A stretch of 64,000 nucleotides of DNA from Anoplopoma fimbria (lineage: Eukaryota > Chordata > Actinopteri > Perciformes > Anoplopomatidae), in assembly GCF_027596085.1 (NCBI RefSeq), contig NC_072460.1:8914231-8978230 (forward strand), in the 5' to 3' direction. Both the position numbers and the translations under genes were made by a program. The notes below the pieces were generated by a model. It made no database searches, was not told where the DNA came from, and saw nothing but the letters and a program-made list of their open reading frames with translations. Shown here piece by piece: positions 41,560-54,508 of the stretch (position 1 is the stretch's first letter; every line of letters begins with the position of its first letter).

Positions 41560-42110
41560 CGCGTGTGTGGATGGATCGGGTGTGTGACGTCAGTCTCCCA
41601 GAATGCATGGCTTCCAGCGCGGCGCCCAGCAGTCCAGGCCCCGGACTCTAACAAACATCTTTAAAACTTGTTCCAAAAATGTCGATACCGAGGCGGTGTG
41701 GAGGCTGGACGAAGAGCTGGACGGAGGGTCAGTCGGTGAGTAGCGTTGTGTCCGTGTCTGTTGAGCCGGAGCTGTGAGTTTCACCCCCGCTCCGGTAACA
41801 CACACACACAGGAGTTAGCTCGCGCAAGACGAACTCCGATACAACTTAGTGAACCGCTCATCTTTTGTTTTTTAACCAAGCATGCTGCTTCAGCGGACTC
41901 TTAACTTCACCCACCAGCCACGCTAGCCCCAGTACGCGGCTTCACTCCACACACAACGAGCGTCATGTCCACTCAAAACATCCAAAGCATGAAACCTAAC
42001 TTAGCCTCCGCCGCCGAATTTAGTGAACAGAGCCGGGGCTAGCAGTGTAATGTAGCCCCGGTGTGGTAATGACCCCCGTCCCACCGCTCTCAAAACGCTG
42101 CCAGCGCAGA
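41560..42110 (+). promoter_or_regulatory. plagl2: CpG-rich plagl2 promoter with CRE and untranslated first exon
   Basis: CpG-dense island. A perfect CRE palindrome TGACGTCA sits at 41585-41592, followed directly by tctcccagaatgcatgg, which resembles a ZNF143/Staf site. An untranslated exon probably ends at 41735 with donor gtgagt at 41736. It would splice to 46387, where ttttgcag precedes gtctg. An upstream ATG at 41679 stays open across that splice for 28 codons and stops before the main start. Exon limits are inferred. Confidence 0.55.
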
Positions 42111-43260
42111 ATTCATCATTTCAGGCAAGCTGCGATTATGCGCCGTTATGGAAGTCCCCCCCCCAGTTTCATTTGGATCCAACGGGGAAACGCATGTTCA
42201 CAGAGTTTAGACACCGGGAGAGGGTTAAAGTAGAACAAGATGCGGGGATTAAAGCCCTTATGGCAGCTCCATGCTGAAGACCCACAAGATGGCACTACCA
42301 GCTCCCCATCACCGCACTCCTGACGCACAGTCGTCATTTAAACAAGACTCCCCCCCCCTACTTGTGCTTCCAGTAATAATGACCTGGAGAACATCCACTG
42401 GTGGCAAATGTGTTCAAATAGAAGACTGGGCCATTTTAAAGTAAAGGTCCCGTATGCAGATGTTGTTACATGAAATAATAAAAGGTATTTACAACAACTA
42501 TTAAAAGTAAAAGGCTTCATTTCGGAAGCATGGTGCTGTTCAGAGTTACATTATTGATGTAAGCGTTTGTCCAGCTTATGGCAGGTCCAAACACTGGATG
42601 TACACTCTTGAGAAGTTTTAAAATACATACAAACATGTTACATTTATTAACCGAGATTGCATCTCGTCAGTCAAATTCATTTTTATAACATTAGCCCCAA
42701 ATCACTAGTTTGTCACAAAGGGAATAACAGTTCTTAGTTAAACAAATGCACCTGTCAGGTAGGCACATTTTTAGATTGCTTTCTACAAAAATGTAGTGAG
42801 GTTGAGGTATTAGTCTGTTGATATTCAGTATTTTTCTTCTTGACAACAAATGGCCATGTGCAGACACTGCAGAGCCCAACCAACAATGTATCTACTAACA
42901 AGTATTGCTTGTGTATCAAAGCCTGACTTATCTTATTCCTCTGAGCCATAGAGCTCTATTGTTGTTCCATTTTGACTCAATTCTACATAAAGCATCCTGC
43001 AGCCCCAAATGCTCAGTAGAGTGCCAAATGTGGATTAATCCGTTGCTGTAAATAGTTAAAAACAAATGCACTTTTTTTCCATCTGTTGACTCACTATTAC
43101 AACTACAATGATCAGCTGTATAGGAAAATTATGGAGCCTTTTGTAAAGATGGAGGTTCAGAGGTGTTTTTAAAATGCACACGTGTACTTTAACCGGCCAC
43201 TTTATTTAGGTACGCCATTCTAGTTCCAGGTTCGATCCCCTTTTTGCCCTAAGCATTCCC
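42111..43260 (+). other. plagl2 intron 1, no feature recognised
   Basis: No zinc-finger coding sequence or familiar repeat was recognised in this stretch of the long first intron. Confidence 0.45.
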
Positions 43261-43269
43261 TTAATTCTT

Positions 43270-44077
43270 GGTGGCATTGATTCAACAAGGGGTTTCAGCA
43301 TCAACAATGCGATGTGTCCATGTGCAAAAAAGTCACATCGAAGAACGTGCAATGTCGGCAAATAAACCCAAACGCGCCAGGCTACAACTGTTTTTGCTGC
43401 TTGGTAAGAAAGGAAAGCTCGCATGGTTCTCGTTTTCCATGACAAATCCAGTGTTTCCCATTTCTACCTACAGTCTAGGTAGGCTATAAAATGAAAGTAA
43501 ATAGTTAAGGATTCTATAAGATGTGAATAACACAAAAAGTGCAAAGAAATAATGTAAAGATCTATATACTATATGAACGGTGTTTAGGATTTATAGTGAC
43601 AGGAACCGATGATATGTACATATTAAAACAATTGTGCATTAAAGCCTGTGGAATTATGATCTATAAAGGCGGCAGCAAACATTTTGGTTTTAAGGGGGTT
43701 ATTGATTGGTTTGACTGATGTCGGCTGTTCACCAGAGTGACACATTTCGCAGTAGCTGTGTTCTGCGACTGGCTCTAGATTGGCTTGGGTCAGCCCTGGG
43801 TGAACGTTGCTCGTGGCTCCAACCCTGAGCTTTACCGCTGCTTCCTGGGGCCGTGTACTCAATGTGGCGATATCTGCATCCCACCTTACCCGACTTGAAA
43901 CATGGAGCCTGTCTCATTTACCTTGCTTTGTGGGTGTGAATCTTTTGCTGTCATCACCATCCATGAGTTTATTGTTAAATTGTTTATAGATCTACTTTAA
44001 GATATACAAAATAAGGGTGGAAATTCCTGTACTTTTTCATAAATAGGTCATTTTTTCCCCCCAATATCATGCAGCTG
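43270..44077 (+). mobile_element. Diverged non-autonomous hAT-like element
   Basis: Shares ordered blocks with 49230-50305: gctacaact then ttgctgcttggta, ccagtgtttccca, cttcctggggccgtg and a right end near caatatcatgcagct. The left end is unclear and no target duplication was recognised. Confidence 0.5.
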
Positions 44078-46386
44078 TAATTCATGATGCAACACTCGTC
44101 CCAAAGGTGCTCTATTATATTGCGATCAAAGCCCAACAAAACATTGTTTTTTGGGGTCCAACACTGATATAAGGGAGTTAAACGTTCCGATATCCAAATA
44201 TTGGGTGATATTCTTATATAAATTGGGGTTGGGTTAAAAAAAAACCAAAAAAACACATTTTCAGATTAAATCAATCTTCATTTCAATGGTCCATTTTCTA
44301 TTCATAAAAATCCTAAAACTCATGAAGATCTGGCCATTTGTGAGACTAGCTATCCTTAGTTGAATCAAACGGTAGCTTTGATTGAGATTTTCCATTGAAG
44401 CTTAGAATGTCTATGGTCATATTTGGTATTATCACCCTAAAAAAATATTTATTTCATTGTGGTAAAATTTATAACGCTAGATTGCTGCTAGACCACTCCA
44501 TTAATTCAGGTACATGCAAGAGAGTAAACAGTTTTCGACCGGAGAGAAAATAGCTAAATGCCAACGAAAGTGGATTGAAGCAGAATATTTTGGAAGATAA
44601 AAACATGTTGCGCTTGCTGTGCATGGTTTTGAAAGTGACAGAGAAAGAGGAAGAAAAAGGGGACTATTGCATGTTTTTACAAAGTAATTTATAATAATTG
44701 GAATGTCATGAGCCAAAGAATTTTGCGCCACCTTAACCGTGCACTTTATCGCTGTAGCTTTACTTTTACCACATGTATCTTAATGCATCAAGATGAATTG
44801 ATATTTTATATTTGCATCGTAGAATCGTAATCGAATCGTGAGGTGCGCAGAGATTTCCACCCCTATAATATATACTTGACCCATTACTCATTGTTGCTGA
44901 GTAGAGCATGAACGCATCATAATGGAACTGGATGGAACTGAATTGAACCTCCATACGTTAGCTGTTAGCCCTCGGTGCTGCCAACGCTACTAGCACTCCT
45001 GTCGATTTCAACATGGATATGTTGCTCACAATCTAACACAATCAGGGATTAGAGACTAGAAAGCATTAATGCCCATCTCTGATGGTTTAAATCTTTAGTT
45101 CACATGCATTTGAACTGTGAGGGGGCATCCATTCGGAACACGGTTCTACCATGGTCCGTTAAACCACAAGGTAGAATTAGTTATTCATTACAAGCTGCCT
45201 TCTTCATACAGCTAAACTATTGGCCACATTTTCTTTCCATCTCTCTAATACTTTAGCATTCTGTGTGAGCGGTGAGGTTAGAGAAGGCTGAGCTAAACTA
45301 TTTGCAACATTTATTTTCTACTTCATACTACAATATGAGCAAATATACCAGAGTGAATAGACTGCCACAAATAAACGTCTCACTCTGCAGCACATTTATG
45401 TTAAAAAGCTAGTTTCAGCTATTTCATTTATAAAGAAGAAAGCTTGATTTATTTTATTTTATGAAGTTGATGTGCAACAAGGAAACGAACAGCCATACTT
45501 CCATCCAAAACTTCCACTTTTGCACATTTATATGACAAACAAGGGATGGAATTATTTTTATAGAAAAAATGATGGTCAGATTACGTTGCAAAACAGTTCC
45601 AACCTGTTTCATTTGAATTTACTGAAATGAAGCAGCAAAGTACTGTCAGTCAAACGCACTGCTGCACCCAAAGGGGAGATCCTCTCTACTTCTTCTCTGG
45701 CACCATATTGCTTTGGAAAGCAAGAAATATGGTCTCATATGAGCTGAAGAAAAGGTCCTGCCCGATAGCAGTAAGGTCTAGACCTTTCTTGACATTGGAA
45801 CATTGCCATTTATTTGTCTTAACCCAGCTGATGTAAACGTACATCATTCACATTCGATTTGTTGCACATTTCTTAGAAAATTTAAAATTCATTTGATTGT
45901 GGAATCTAACAATTGGAGATGATTGTTGTAAAATAATCATGATCAGGCGGTCATGTAATAATTGGAACAGTATTTGTTAATAAGCTTTAAATATGATGTA
46001 TTACGCCTGGGCGATAAAACGATAGCCATATGTACTGCAATAGACAATAACTAGTAATAATTGTTCGACAGTTTCACTTTCACTGTGACCTGTAGTTTAG
46101 TTTAACCAGTGTTTATGTGTTCACTGACGGGGCAGTCCGCCTGCTCTCCTCTGCTGATGCAAGGCGGATACTGATCATTTTCTTTTCTTTTTTCCTTTGT
46201 CATAGCAGCAGCTATAAAAGGCCCTGGAATAACCTTTTCTGTAAACGTGTAGAATAAAATGTGTGAAGTATGTGATGCTCTTTTTATAGTTATTTAAAGG
46301 TGGGTAATCCAGCGTACCTCGTACGCCATAGCATTTACGCTAAAAGTTATCATTTGCACAAAGTGACCCTTTTTTCTGTTTTGCAG
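44078..46386 (+). other. plagl2 intron 1, remainder
   Basis: AT-rich, without exon signals. 44815-44870 (atcgtaatcgaatcgtgagg, atttccacccct) resembles the end of another common fish DNA transposon but was not resolved. Confidence 0.4.
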
Positions 46387-46833
46387 GTCTGTAAAGATGT
46401 TGAGCTGCCTCTGTGATTCAGCTGCTGTGACTGTGGCATTCAGGGCTCCTGAATACTAAAAAAGACTGTGGGCCAACACAAGAGCTCTTCTCAGGAAACA
46501 CACAGACCCAGTCAGAGCTTCCACAGCTCCTCATCACCGCAGCCCTTTTGGGGTTGCTATGGCAGCTGCTGTCACAGAAACCAAGTGCTGGACACAGGCT
46601 TGCCCCAGTGAGGCAGGACAGACCACTAGTCATTGCCACAAGAGACCATCAAACCATCAACAAACAGCACTTAGCATTAATTCTAGCACTCTAAGTTAAC
46701 AAAACGACAAGAGGTCTGTAGGCTGATGGTCAGCTCTCTGGAGGATCCTCATGAGTCTTGCCTGTGTCTGCTCCGGCTCTTGGCCAGAGTCCCTGTGCAG
46801 CAGCAAAGCCAGTACTATTCCTTCTGTTAGACC
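46387..46833 (+). other. plagl2: plagl2 5' untranslated portion of the coding exon, with upstream ORFs
   Basis: From the acceptor at 46385-46386 to the start codon. It contains at least three more ATG-initiated short frames, including one at 46559 and one at 46726. The latter is in frame with the main CDS for 34 codons and ends at TAG 46828-46830, one codon (ACC) before the main ATG. Such a leader would be expected to limit translation. The sequence actattccttctgttag also looks like a splice acceptor, so 46831 may be an alternative exon start. Confidence 0.5.
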
Positions 46834-48126
46834 ATGTTTCACCAGCAGGACCATCTGAAGAGCCAGCTGCAGGAGAGCCACTCAGCCAGCAGGCAGCTCT
46901 TCCACTGCCAGGAGTGTGGAAAGCAGTACAACACCCAGCTGGGTTATAGACGCCACCTGGTTGCAGCCCACAGCGCTGCAACGGGCCTGCCCTGTCCAGA
47001 GGGGGCGCCATCCCTGCTGGAGCACCTGGGCAGCCATATTGACAGGCCTCCCCCATCAGAGGGCAACTCTAACGCTACTCTTCCAGTGAGAGAGAGGAAG
47101 TACTCGTGCGAGCGATGCGACCGCCGATTTTACACTCGTAAGGATGTGCGCCGTCACGCCGTGGTGCACACTGGCCGCCGAGACTTCTTGTGCCCGCGCT
47201 GTGCACAGCGCTTTGGCCGCCGAGACCATCTTACTCGCCATTTGAAGAAGAGCCACGCCCAGGAGTCAGGGTTGATGCCACCCTGCACACCCAGCAGCAC
47301 TCCTGTGGCTACACCGACCCCTTCCACCCAGTGTCCGGTGAAGGAGGAGCCGAGCCCCGTGGCGTCTGATATAGGCTCCAAGGAGCCCATGGAGGCTTTC
47401 TCCAGGGACATATACAACTCCTACCCCATGGCCAATCCTGTCCCCGGGATGGGCCACCCTCATGGCCTCATGCAGGGCTCCTTGTCTTCGAGTATGGGCG
47501 TGGCTCGCCACATGCCCCCCCAATCTTCTCACCCCCACCACCATCACCTGCAGCCCCCGGTGGCTCCGCAGCAGCAGCCCTACAGCAACATGGCAAGGTA
47601 CCAGCACGGATCTACCTCATACCCTCGCGCCGACGTGGACAGTTTCCTACTGGACCTGCAGAGTGCCCCCCCACCTCACCTGAGTGCAGTCAACTCCTCT
47701 ACCTCTACCTCTGCCTCCCCTCAGAGGGAGGTGCTGGGTGAAGGCGTGGGTGCTGGCGGTGACCCCCACCTGTTGTCAAGGAGCCCCGCTATCTCCTCAA
47801 CCGAGCTGTCCTGCACCACTAACATGGACCTCGGGCCTCTGCTGGGCTTCCTGCCTTTCAGCCTGCCACCCTACAGCCCTCACATGGGGATGGGAGGGTT
47901 AGTGATGAGCTATCCACCCGCCACCACAACCACTTCCCCTCCATCTTCTTCCTCTGGCCTGTCTTCCCAGGCACCAGGGCCTTTCACCTTCTTCCAGCCT
48001 CCACAGGCTCATGTACCACAAGGCCCCGGAGCCCATAACCATAGCCAGCTACCTCAGGCATACAGCAGTCCTGCTATGAGCACTTCCAGCTCCCTACCTC
48101 ACTACTACCAGGCCTTTCAGCAGTAA
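46834..48126 (+). CDS. plagl2: PLAG-family zinc finger protein, plagl2-like, with a degenerate N-terminal finger array
   Basis: Nuclear transcription factor of the PLAG1/PLAGL1/PLAGL2 family (growth and IGF2-type targets in mammals). 430 codons in one exon. It starts [10 protein letters not shown], equivalent to the Met inside finger 3 of PLAG1/PLAGL2 (PLAG1 Met100). Finger 4 is intact ([17 protein letters not shown], residues 25-46). Finger 5 is shrunken and lacks its second Cys (residues 54-68). Fingers 6 and 7 are intact (residues 92-112 and 120-141). The C-terminus has [39 protein letters not shown] and a final YYQAFQQ, the PLAGL2/PLAG1 activation region. Next to asxl1, matching human 20q11.21, where PLAGL2 lies near ASXL1. 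No exon encoding fingers 1-2 was found. A PLAG-like paralogue other than plagl2 is the main alternative. Confidence 0.85.
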   Translation: MFHQQDHLKSQLQESHSASRQLFHCQECGKQYNTQLGYRRHLVAAHSAATGLPCPEGAPSLLEHLGSHIDRPPPSEGNSNATLPVRERKYSCERCDRRFYTRKDVRRHAVVHTGRRDFLCPRCAQRFGRRDHLTRHLKKSHAQESGLMPPCTPSSTPVATPTPSTQCPVKEEPSPVASDIGSKEPMEAFSRDIYNSYPMANPVPGMGHPHGLMQGSLSSSMGVARHMPPQSSHPHHHHLQPPVAPQQQPYSNMARYQHGSTSYPRADVDSFLLDLQSAPPPHLSAVNSSTSTSASPQREVLGEGVGAGGDPHLLSRSPAISSTELSCTTNMDLGPLLGFLPFSLPPYSPHMGMGGLVMSYPPATTTTSPPSSSSGLSSQAPGPFTFFQPPQAHVPQGPGAHNHSQLPQAYSSPAMSTSSSLPHYYQAFQQ

Positions 48127-51100
48127 GCAGCTCTGTCCCCACAAGAGTTGCCTTCACACGTGCTCATGCTTTTTCATGAAAAGGGTAAAATGTGAGCGTG
48201 GGATCTTTATTGTTAAACAAATGTGTGACTTTAGCCTGTCAGTGCTAATTATGCTAATCTTTTTTTGTTGAACACAACAAATCACCTCATCAGTATTACC
48301 TCATTATTTAAAAAGGAAACTTGAACATTTAAGGAAATGGAGATGGTCTCACTTCAACCAAAGTAGAGAACTACTTTTTGTCAGACCTGTTACCAACAGT
48401 GGATGCACTTAACCCACTCTTCACAGGCGCTGCACCGTGGAGAGAGTTATCCAGTTTTAGGTTCTCATGGAAGTTGCTGTTTTTTAGGGAATGTCACCTT
48501 CCCTACAGAAACTGACTTGAGGTGTTCTCATTTTAGAATATTTGATCATGAGCAGCCTTACAGAGTTGAAGAGAAAAGTGGTGAAAGATGAACTCACTTT
48601 CATATAGTGAGTATGTGAATCGAAACAATGGAGCATGCAAACAGCACTGTCTGTATTTGATATCTGGCGGTTTACTCGCTAAAATATGCAGTAAAGAGCT
48701 TACCATCCAGCATTACACCCACTGATGTGTCCAATGTACATCAGCAGACCGGAAATCACCATTGGTAAAATAACCAAATGCTATCATCAACCATTGTTTC
48801 CAGTGATGTAAATCTAACCTGTGTCAGTCACAATTACACCTTTTGGTATATTTTAAAGTGTCCATAAGTGAAGTCAGCAGCAGTTAAAGTAAACGATAAC
48901 TGTAAAGCTTGACTGCACTTACTATTATTATTAGAACAACTAGTAAATCAAAAGTGTCACACAATGTTACTGAAAGTGAACCGCAAAACGTTTGAGTAAC
49001 GGCAGTGTGGGTAGACCTTTAAAATAATATTTTTCTTTTTTTTTAGGTTTGCAAATGTTCTAATCTTGTTGGCCAGAACACTTGACACAGTAGTTAACAT
49101 TCAGACAGACGAGTGTTGCTTAGAAAACTGTTTCTTGTGTTTTTTCTGTATTATTTAATATACTGCAGTTTTTGTGACGCTTTATGGTTCACCTGCTAAC
49201 TGCAAATTGCAACCGATGGGTGTACCAATTAGGGCTGCACGATACATTTCATCATGTATTGCGATGTTTTTCGACACGTCGCGCTACAACTACTTTGCTG
49301 CTTGATACAAAAGGAAACTTCCCACAGTTCACATTTTCCACGACTCATCCAGTGTTTCCCAGTAATTAGCCACAGTTCACCTCGGCCGGCCACAGTTTCA
49401 TAATGAACCGCATATATATTTACACTTCTAAACAAGGGGTTTCACGAATTTGATACTAAATTGAAAATCGATCAAAATGACCTTTAAACTTTGACCTTTC
49501 AATGTGAAAAGCTGGATTGGTGTTTCTCCTAGTATTATTATTATTATTTTTTTTTTTTAACCTCCATCCCCGCCTACTTAGCTCGTCCAAAGAGAAAAAA
49601 ACAAAACAGTGAGACACTTCGTAGATGACACAGAGTAGCCCACCGGTTGCCTGCTCTGCAGCTGCACTTTTCCAGACACCAAGGCCGCTCATGGATTCAG
49701 AGATGAAGGAGAGACAACTGAAGTGTAAATTCCAGCTTCCCTGAAGTCATGTGTTGCAATTTTCCCTCCCTGTGAGTTGCGTAAAGAATAAACGTGTTTT
49801 TCAGGCTGCAGAAGATTTAAGGAATGCAGCAAGCCAGCGTAGTGTCAGGCTCTACTAGGTCGGCTTGGAATGCCCCCGGGTGAAGGTGACTGGCGACCTT
49901 GCTGCTTCCCGGGGCCGTGGACTTAGTGCTGGCTGTGCACTCTGTGCGGGCTCCCGGTGACGGTAAACCCGGGTAGACTGCCCTCAGTGCGAGGGGTCTG
50001 CGGTGATGTCGGCAACTCACCCGACCCACCCCTCTCGTTAACGATGCGTTAAAGGTGTCATCACCATTCATATCTCAACAACCAATGTATTTTATAATTA
50101 AATAGTGTAGGCTACTAGAGCACAAAATTGTTTACAAGAGCACAACATTGTTTATCTAGCCTCTTAAAATGCACCAAATTGATGCATTTAACTTTAAAAT
50201 GTATGAAATTTAGGGTGAATATTCCTGTATTTTTTCAAACCACAATATACATGCAGGAAAAAAAATATTGTAATATCAGTTTTTCCCCAATATCTTGCGG
50301 CCCTGGTACCACTGACATTCCTTCAGACGTTTTCCTTGCTCTTAGTCACAACTCATCTTTGTCTCCTCCTACGATGCTCCCAGCATCCTCAGTGAGTCTT
50401 ATGCCTCTCTGTCGGAGCGCCGCCTCAGAGAGCAGTGCAGCAGCTGTTTGTTGTATTATCCTTGAATCCACCGTGTTAATAGGTCAAACGGTGACCTCTG
50501 ATATGTACATTTGCTGACATTGCTAACCAGGTCAGAGACCTCAGAACTGCTGCCTGTCCCCCAAAGAAAAACAACTTAAAAAAAACAACCTGTGGGAAAC
50601 AGAAAATGTAAAATCTTTGCCACAGTCATTGTCATATTCTAGTCACCCTGTTTGCTGACACATTGTGTCATAGTCAGAAACGAAAGCGCTTTGCAATACG
50701 TTGATCGACGTGTCTTTGAGTAGAGGTCATCCAGCCCTCCCCTATTTCCATTTTTTTTCCGTAATGGAAGGAGGCAACCCTAGCTACACAATGTGGCCTG
50801 GAGCACATGAGGATGGTCATTAGGCAAAAATAAGTCTCATAGCTCTCCCTGTTGCCCTTTTTGTTCTTTTCATACTGGACCACTGGATCTGAGCAGGTTG
50901 TAACTGTGACCTGCTTGCTGGGAATTTCTGACTTCATTTCTGAATAGAATGCAGCATAGATTCTACAAAAGGCCTTCGACAGCACTTGTTCCTATTCCCT
51001 AACTTTTACTATTTCACTATTGTTATTGGCACTCATTCCTCCACATTGCTGTGGTGTCGGATCACAAGAGTATCAGATTTAATTAGGAATAAAAGGTGAC

Positions 51101-53370
51101 CCGCCCCCGCCCCATCCTCCTCTTTGCTGCAGAGGCTACGAAAAGCCAGAGAAGGGAAGCAGTTGAGGAGGTGTTCCTTTAACAGAGCCACAGTGCAGCA
51201 TGGCAAGGATCATTTATCCAAACCAGCAGCCTTCTAATAATGGATGCTCCACTCATGAAAATGGTCACGTGTACGGGAGATGAAGGTGTCCTCCAGCTGG
51301 AAGTTGACAGTGATGGATGTGATATTGGAATGATGATCTTTGAGAGATTCAGATGATTCTCTCCTTTCTGCCTTAATTCCATGAACTGTATGTTGAAGGA
51401 CTTGTTTGATTGTAACCAGCCTCCAAGTGTTGCACCAATGTCTTAAAATACTACTGTTGTGCCTCTCTAAGAGTGTCTAATCACCTGATTGGGTTTAAGC
51501 ACTTAATAACAATTACTAAAAAAAAAGAAAAAGGATGAATTTGATCTGTCCCTCAAACACAGAACTGTGGGTTTCTGTTTTAATTTGTATTTGCTTTCTA
51601 GTTATTTTGGCTCTTACCTGTGCCATTAGATTGAAACTATAAAGGTAGATTTTATGAATCTAAACTCTTTACCTAGCAACAGACATTGACACTATAATTC
51701 GGTCAAATTTTCTACCTCTAATGTGTCATATATCTTTTTGCAAAAAATCATTAGTAATAGTTTTAACCTGTAACCGTTAGGCAGATTTGACCACTGTTGA
51801 AGTTGGCTGTATGCTCCAAATTCAACATTGAAGGACAGGGTACACACAAGTCCTAGTGGTGTATTCCAGAGTCAAACATTGTTCTCTCTACTTGCCTTTA
51901 ATGATATTTCTACTTATTTACTACCTCAGAGAAGAGACAGGTGACTGTCCATCTAACTGCAGAGAAAATGTCTGTGTAGAGTTTTATTTTTGTCAGAACA
52001 AGCACATGTACTTTGTAGCTCCATAGTTTTTTACTGAGGTTAGCTCACAGCAGAATGATGTCTAGTGCAACAAGTACCACATTGCCTGGCAGTTCCTACT
52101 GCATCAGTCCTGTTCTCAGTGTCTCTGCCTCTTCAGTCTGGAATGTTTACTCCGTTTATGAATCTGGGCCTCGGTCTAAAGGAATTCCACAGTTGCATGT
52201 TGGAATCTACAGACAACACTTTGGCACTGTGTGTTTTCACTCGGAGCACTAGGGATGGGTCATCATTTTTCTAAAAGTCATCAAATTACCAAAAAAAAAA
52301 CCAATAGTTTGAGACTATCGTGTTGCCTTTAAAAAAAATATGTTTTACCGTTACTGCCGCGGCCTGGTAGTAACGTTGTGTGTGGCAAGTTCGGTTCTTT
52401 ATCCGAACGTTCTTTGTCGAACGTTCTTTGTCGAACTTGCCACACACACAACATAGTCTGCATTTGCTGTGTCTGTGCGTGGCACAGCACCCTGTAGTTT
52501 CAGCTGGGAGATGAGTGGCAGAAAGAACATAAAACTCTCCAACATTAACCGTCTTACTTCAGGTGATGCAGATGATCATGATCGATGCCATGTGTCCTTG
52601 TAAATAGAATACCTATTTGTTTGAATAGGTCAGTTTATCTGCCATCAGACTTACTTTCCTCATGACCGCATCTCACTGCTTTGGAGAGAAGTGCTAACCC
52701 TGCCTTTTTTTTTATTTTATTTTTTTATAAATACCTCCACACAGCTGGCCGGTCACTGCCTAAAGTGGCAGTGATTGCATATTTTAGAACAACAAATATT
52801 GACTGACTGCCCCGTTCCCTGCTCCAGCTCTGAAGTAGAACAGGTTTTTCAGATGCGCTTAGATGATCCAACAAGCACTTATTCTGAAGCATACCAGGGT
52901 CTTTAAAATGGCCCAGGTTTACATTTAACTGTAGAGGACCTCTTGTGGCTGAGCAAGTCGGTCCATTTACCATGTTTTAAAAGAACCTTTGACTCAGAAA
53001 CTTGAGTCATTCAAATGTTACGTTATGTGGTACATGTCTTGTTGCTGCATAGCTTAGGACATGTTGAAGATGTGGCAGCTCGTCTGCACAACAACACTTA
53101 ACGTGTTTAAGCATTCCAGACTGAAAGTAGAGAAGTGGTGAAGAGCAGAGGATACCAGGATTCATTTCACTGAATGATCATCCAGTACTGTTGTGTTGCT
53201 TGCATTTAGGTTGGCTCTGAGAACCACTACAATGCAGGTTTAGACACCTTTAATTTAGATATATTTTGCATTAGGTGTTTGTATTATCACTTAATAGATT
53301 TTAGAAGACACTGAAAAGAAGTTGTCATTTTCTGATTGTCTGAACATAAAGTAATACAAAATAAATAAAT
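48127..53370 (+). other. plagl2: plagl2 3' region, probable long 3' untranslated region
   Basis: No other gene was seen in 5.2 kb after the stop. AATAAA signals at 51088-51093 and 53360-53365 are candidate ends; mammalian PLAGL2 also has a long 3' UTR. A hAT element occupies 49230-50305, and an imperfect hairpin lies at 52375-52452. Which signal is used cannot be told from sequence. Confidence 0.4.
49230..50305 (+). mobile_element. Non-autonomous hAT element with target site duplication
   Basis: Ends TAGGGCTGCACGATA and TATCTTGCGGCCCTG form imperfect terminal inverted repeats. The flanks are GTACCAAT (49222-49229) and GTACCACT (50306-50313), an 8-bp duplication with one mismatch, as expected for hAT. 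No transposase frame inside. Confidence 0.75.
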
Positions 53371-54500
53371 GAATCTTTTGATTTCCACTTTTGAGTCCCT
53401 GTGTTTTACTACTTTTACAACTACTAAGTTTATAATATCCCTAGCCTATAGGAGCAGTGAAAATTTTCGAGGAAACCTGTAATTCCGGACACATTCAACT
53501 TCCCAACAGGATGTATTGTACATCCTAGTGATGTCCTGAATATCTTGCTGATGTCCTGTCATGCTGTCATAAAAATTGAGGGGAAAAAGCTGTGAAGAGA
53601 AATATTGAAACCTTAATAGTCTTTAGTCTTATTCAGTTTTGGGGAGAAATTAAGCTGTTGGAAATGTAAGTTCTTACAAAGATGAATACCTAGTAAATGT
53701 AGAGGTATGTGGTATAACCTGCTAGGCTTTACTGCCTGTCAGACCTTCTCTGGCACCTGGAACCACCATCCCTTGACATTTAGCCCTTTTAATCCTGGAA
53801 CGTCTACTGGCGTGACAATCGTCTGCCTCAGGGTTAAATATGGACAGTGCAAGCATTGCCATTGTACTTGGGCCTGTGGTGTAGGGGAGCTGTGTAAAAA
53901 TGTGTTGGGCAGGCGATCACCTGGAGGAAATAATCATTTCAAACATTACGATGTGTGAGGTTACATTAGACCAGTGCAATAAGAAACGCCATCTTAGAAA
54001 AAAAGTGAAAACAAACACCACTACCGGCATGACTTACTAGAGAATAAAGGCTTTAAAGATTTTTGGTTCGCGAGGATAGTGTTGATGTCAGGGCAAATGT
54101 TATAAGCATAAGCAGAGGATGACCAGGGGAAGTAGTGGCATCTATCCTAAAAATGACCTTTACCTTGATGCAATAATCTGGGCCCTGTTTGAGGAGGCAG
54201 GTTTAAAGCCTAGCCCTGAAATCTGAGTTGACTAACTCTTAAATGAGAAACTCTTGAGTTTTTGGATCCAGAACAGCTGATCAGTTTGTTCACTCTGAGT
54301 TAAGCTTGTGTCTAGTGAAAGAAAAAATCCATCGTCAATGGATCCCACGATGGATTCCAAGATTCACCATGGCAACAGGTAAGCAGAGTATGTTCAGAGC
54401 CGCCATTTTAATCCAGTGGACGTAGAAATGATGTCAATAAATTAACACAATTATGTTTTATTTAGTATTGTCAATTAATTCACCCTTTCTTTTTCTTATA
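53371..54500. other. Intergenic stretch downstream of plagl2
   Basis: No gene. 54190-54370 (ctgagttgactaactcttaa, ctctgagttaagctt) looks like a decayed small DNA element, not assigned with confidence. Confidence 0.4.
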
Positions 54501-54508
54501 ATAGAATA

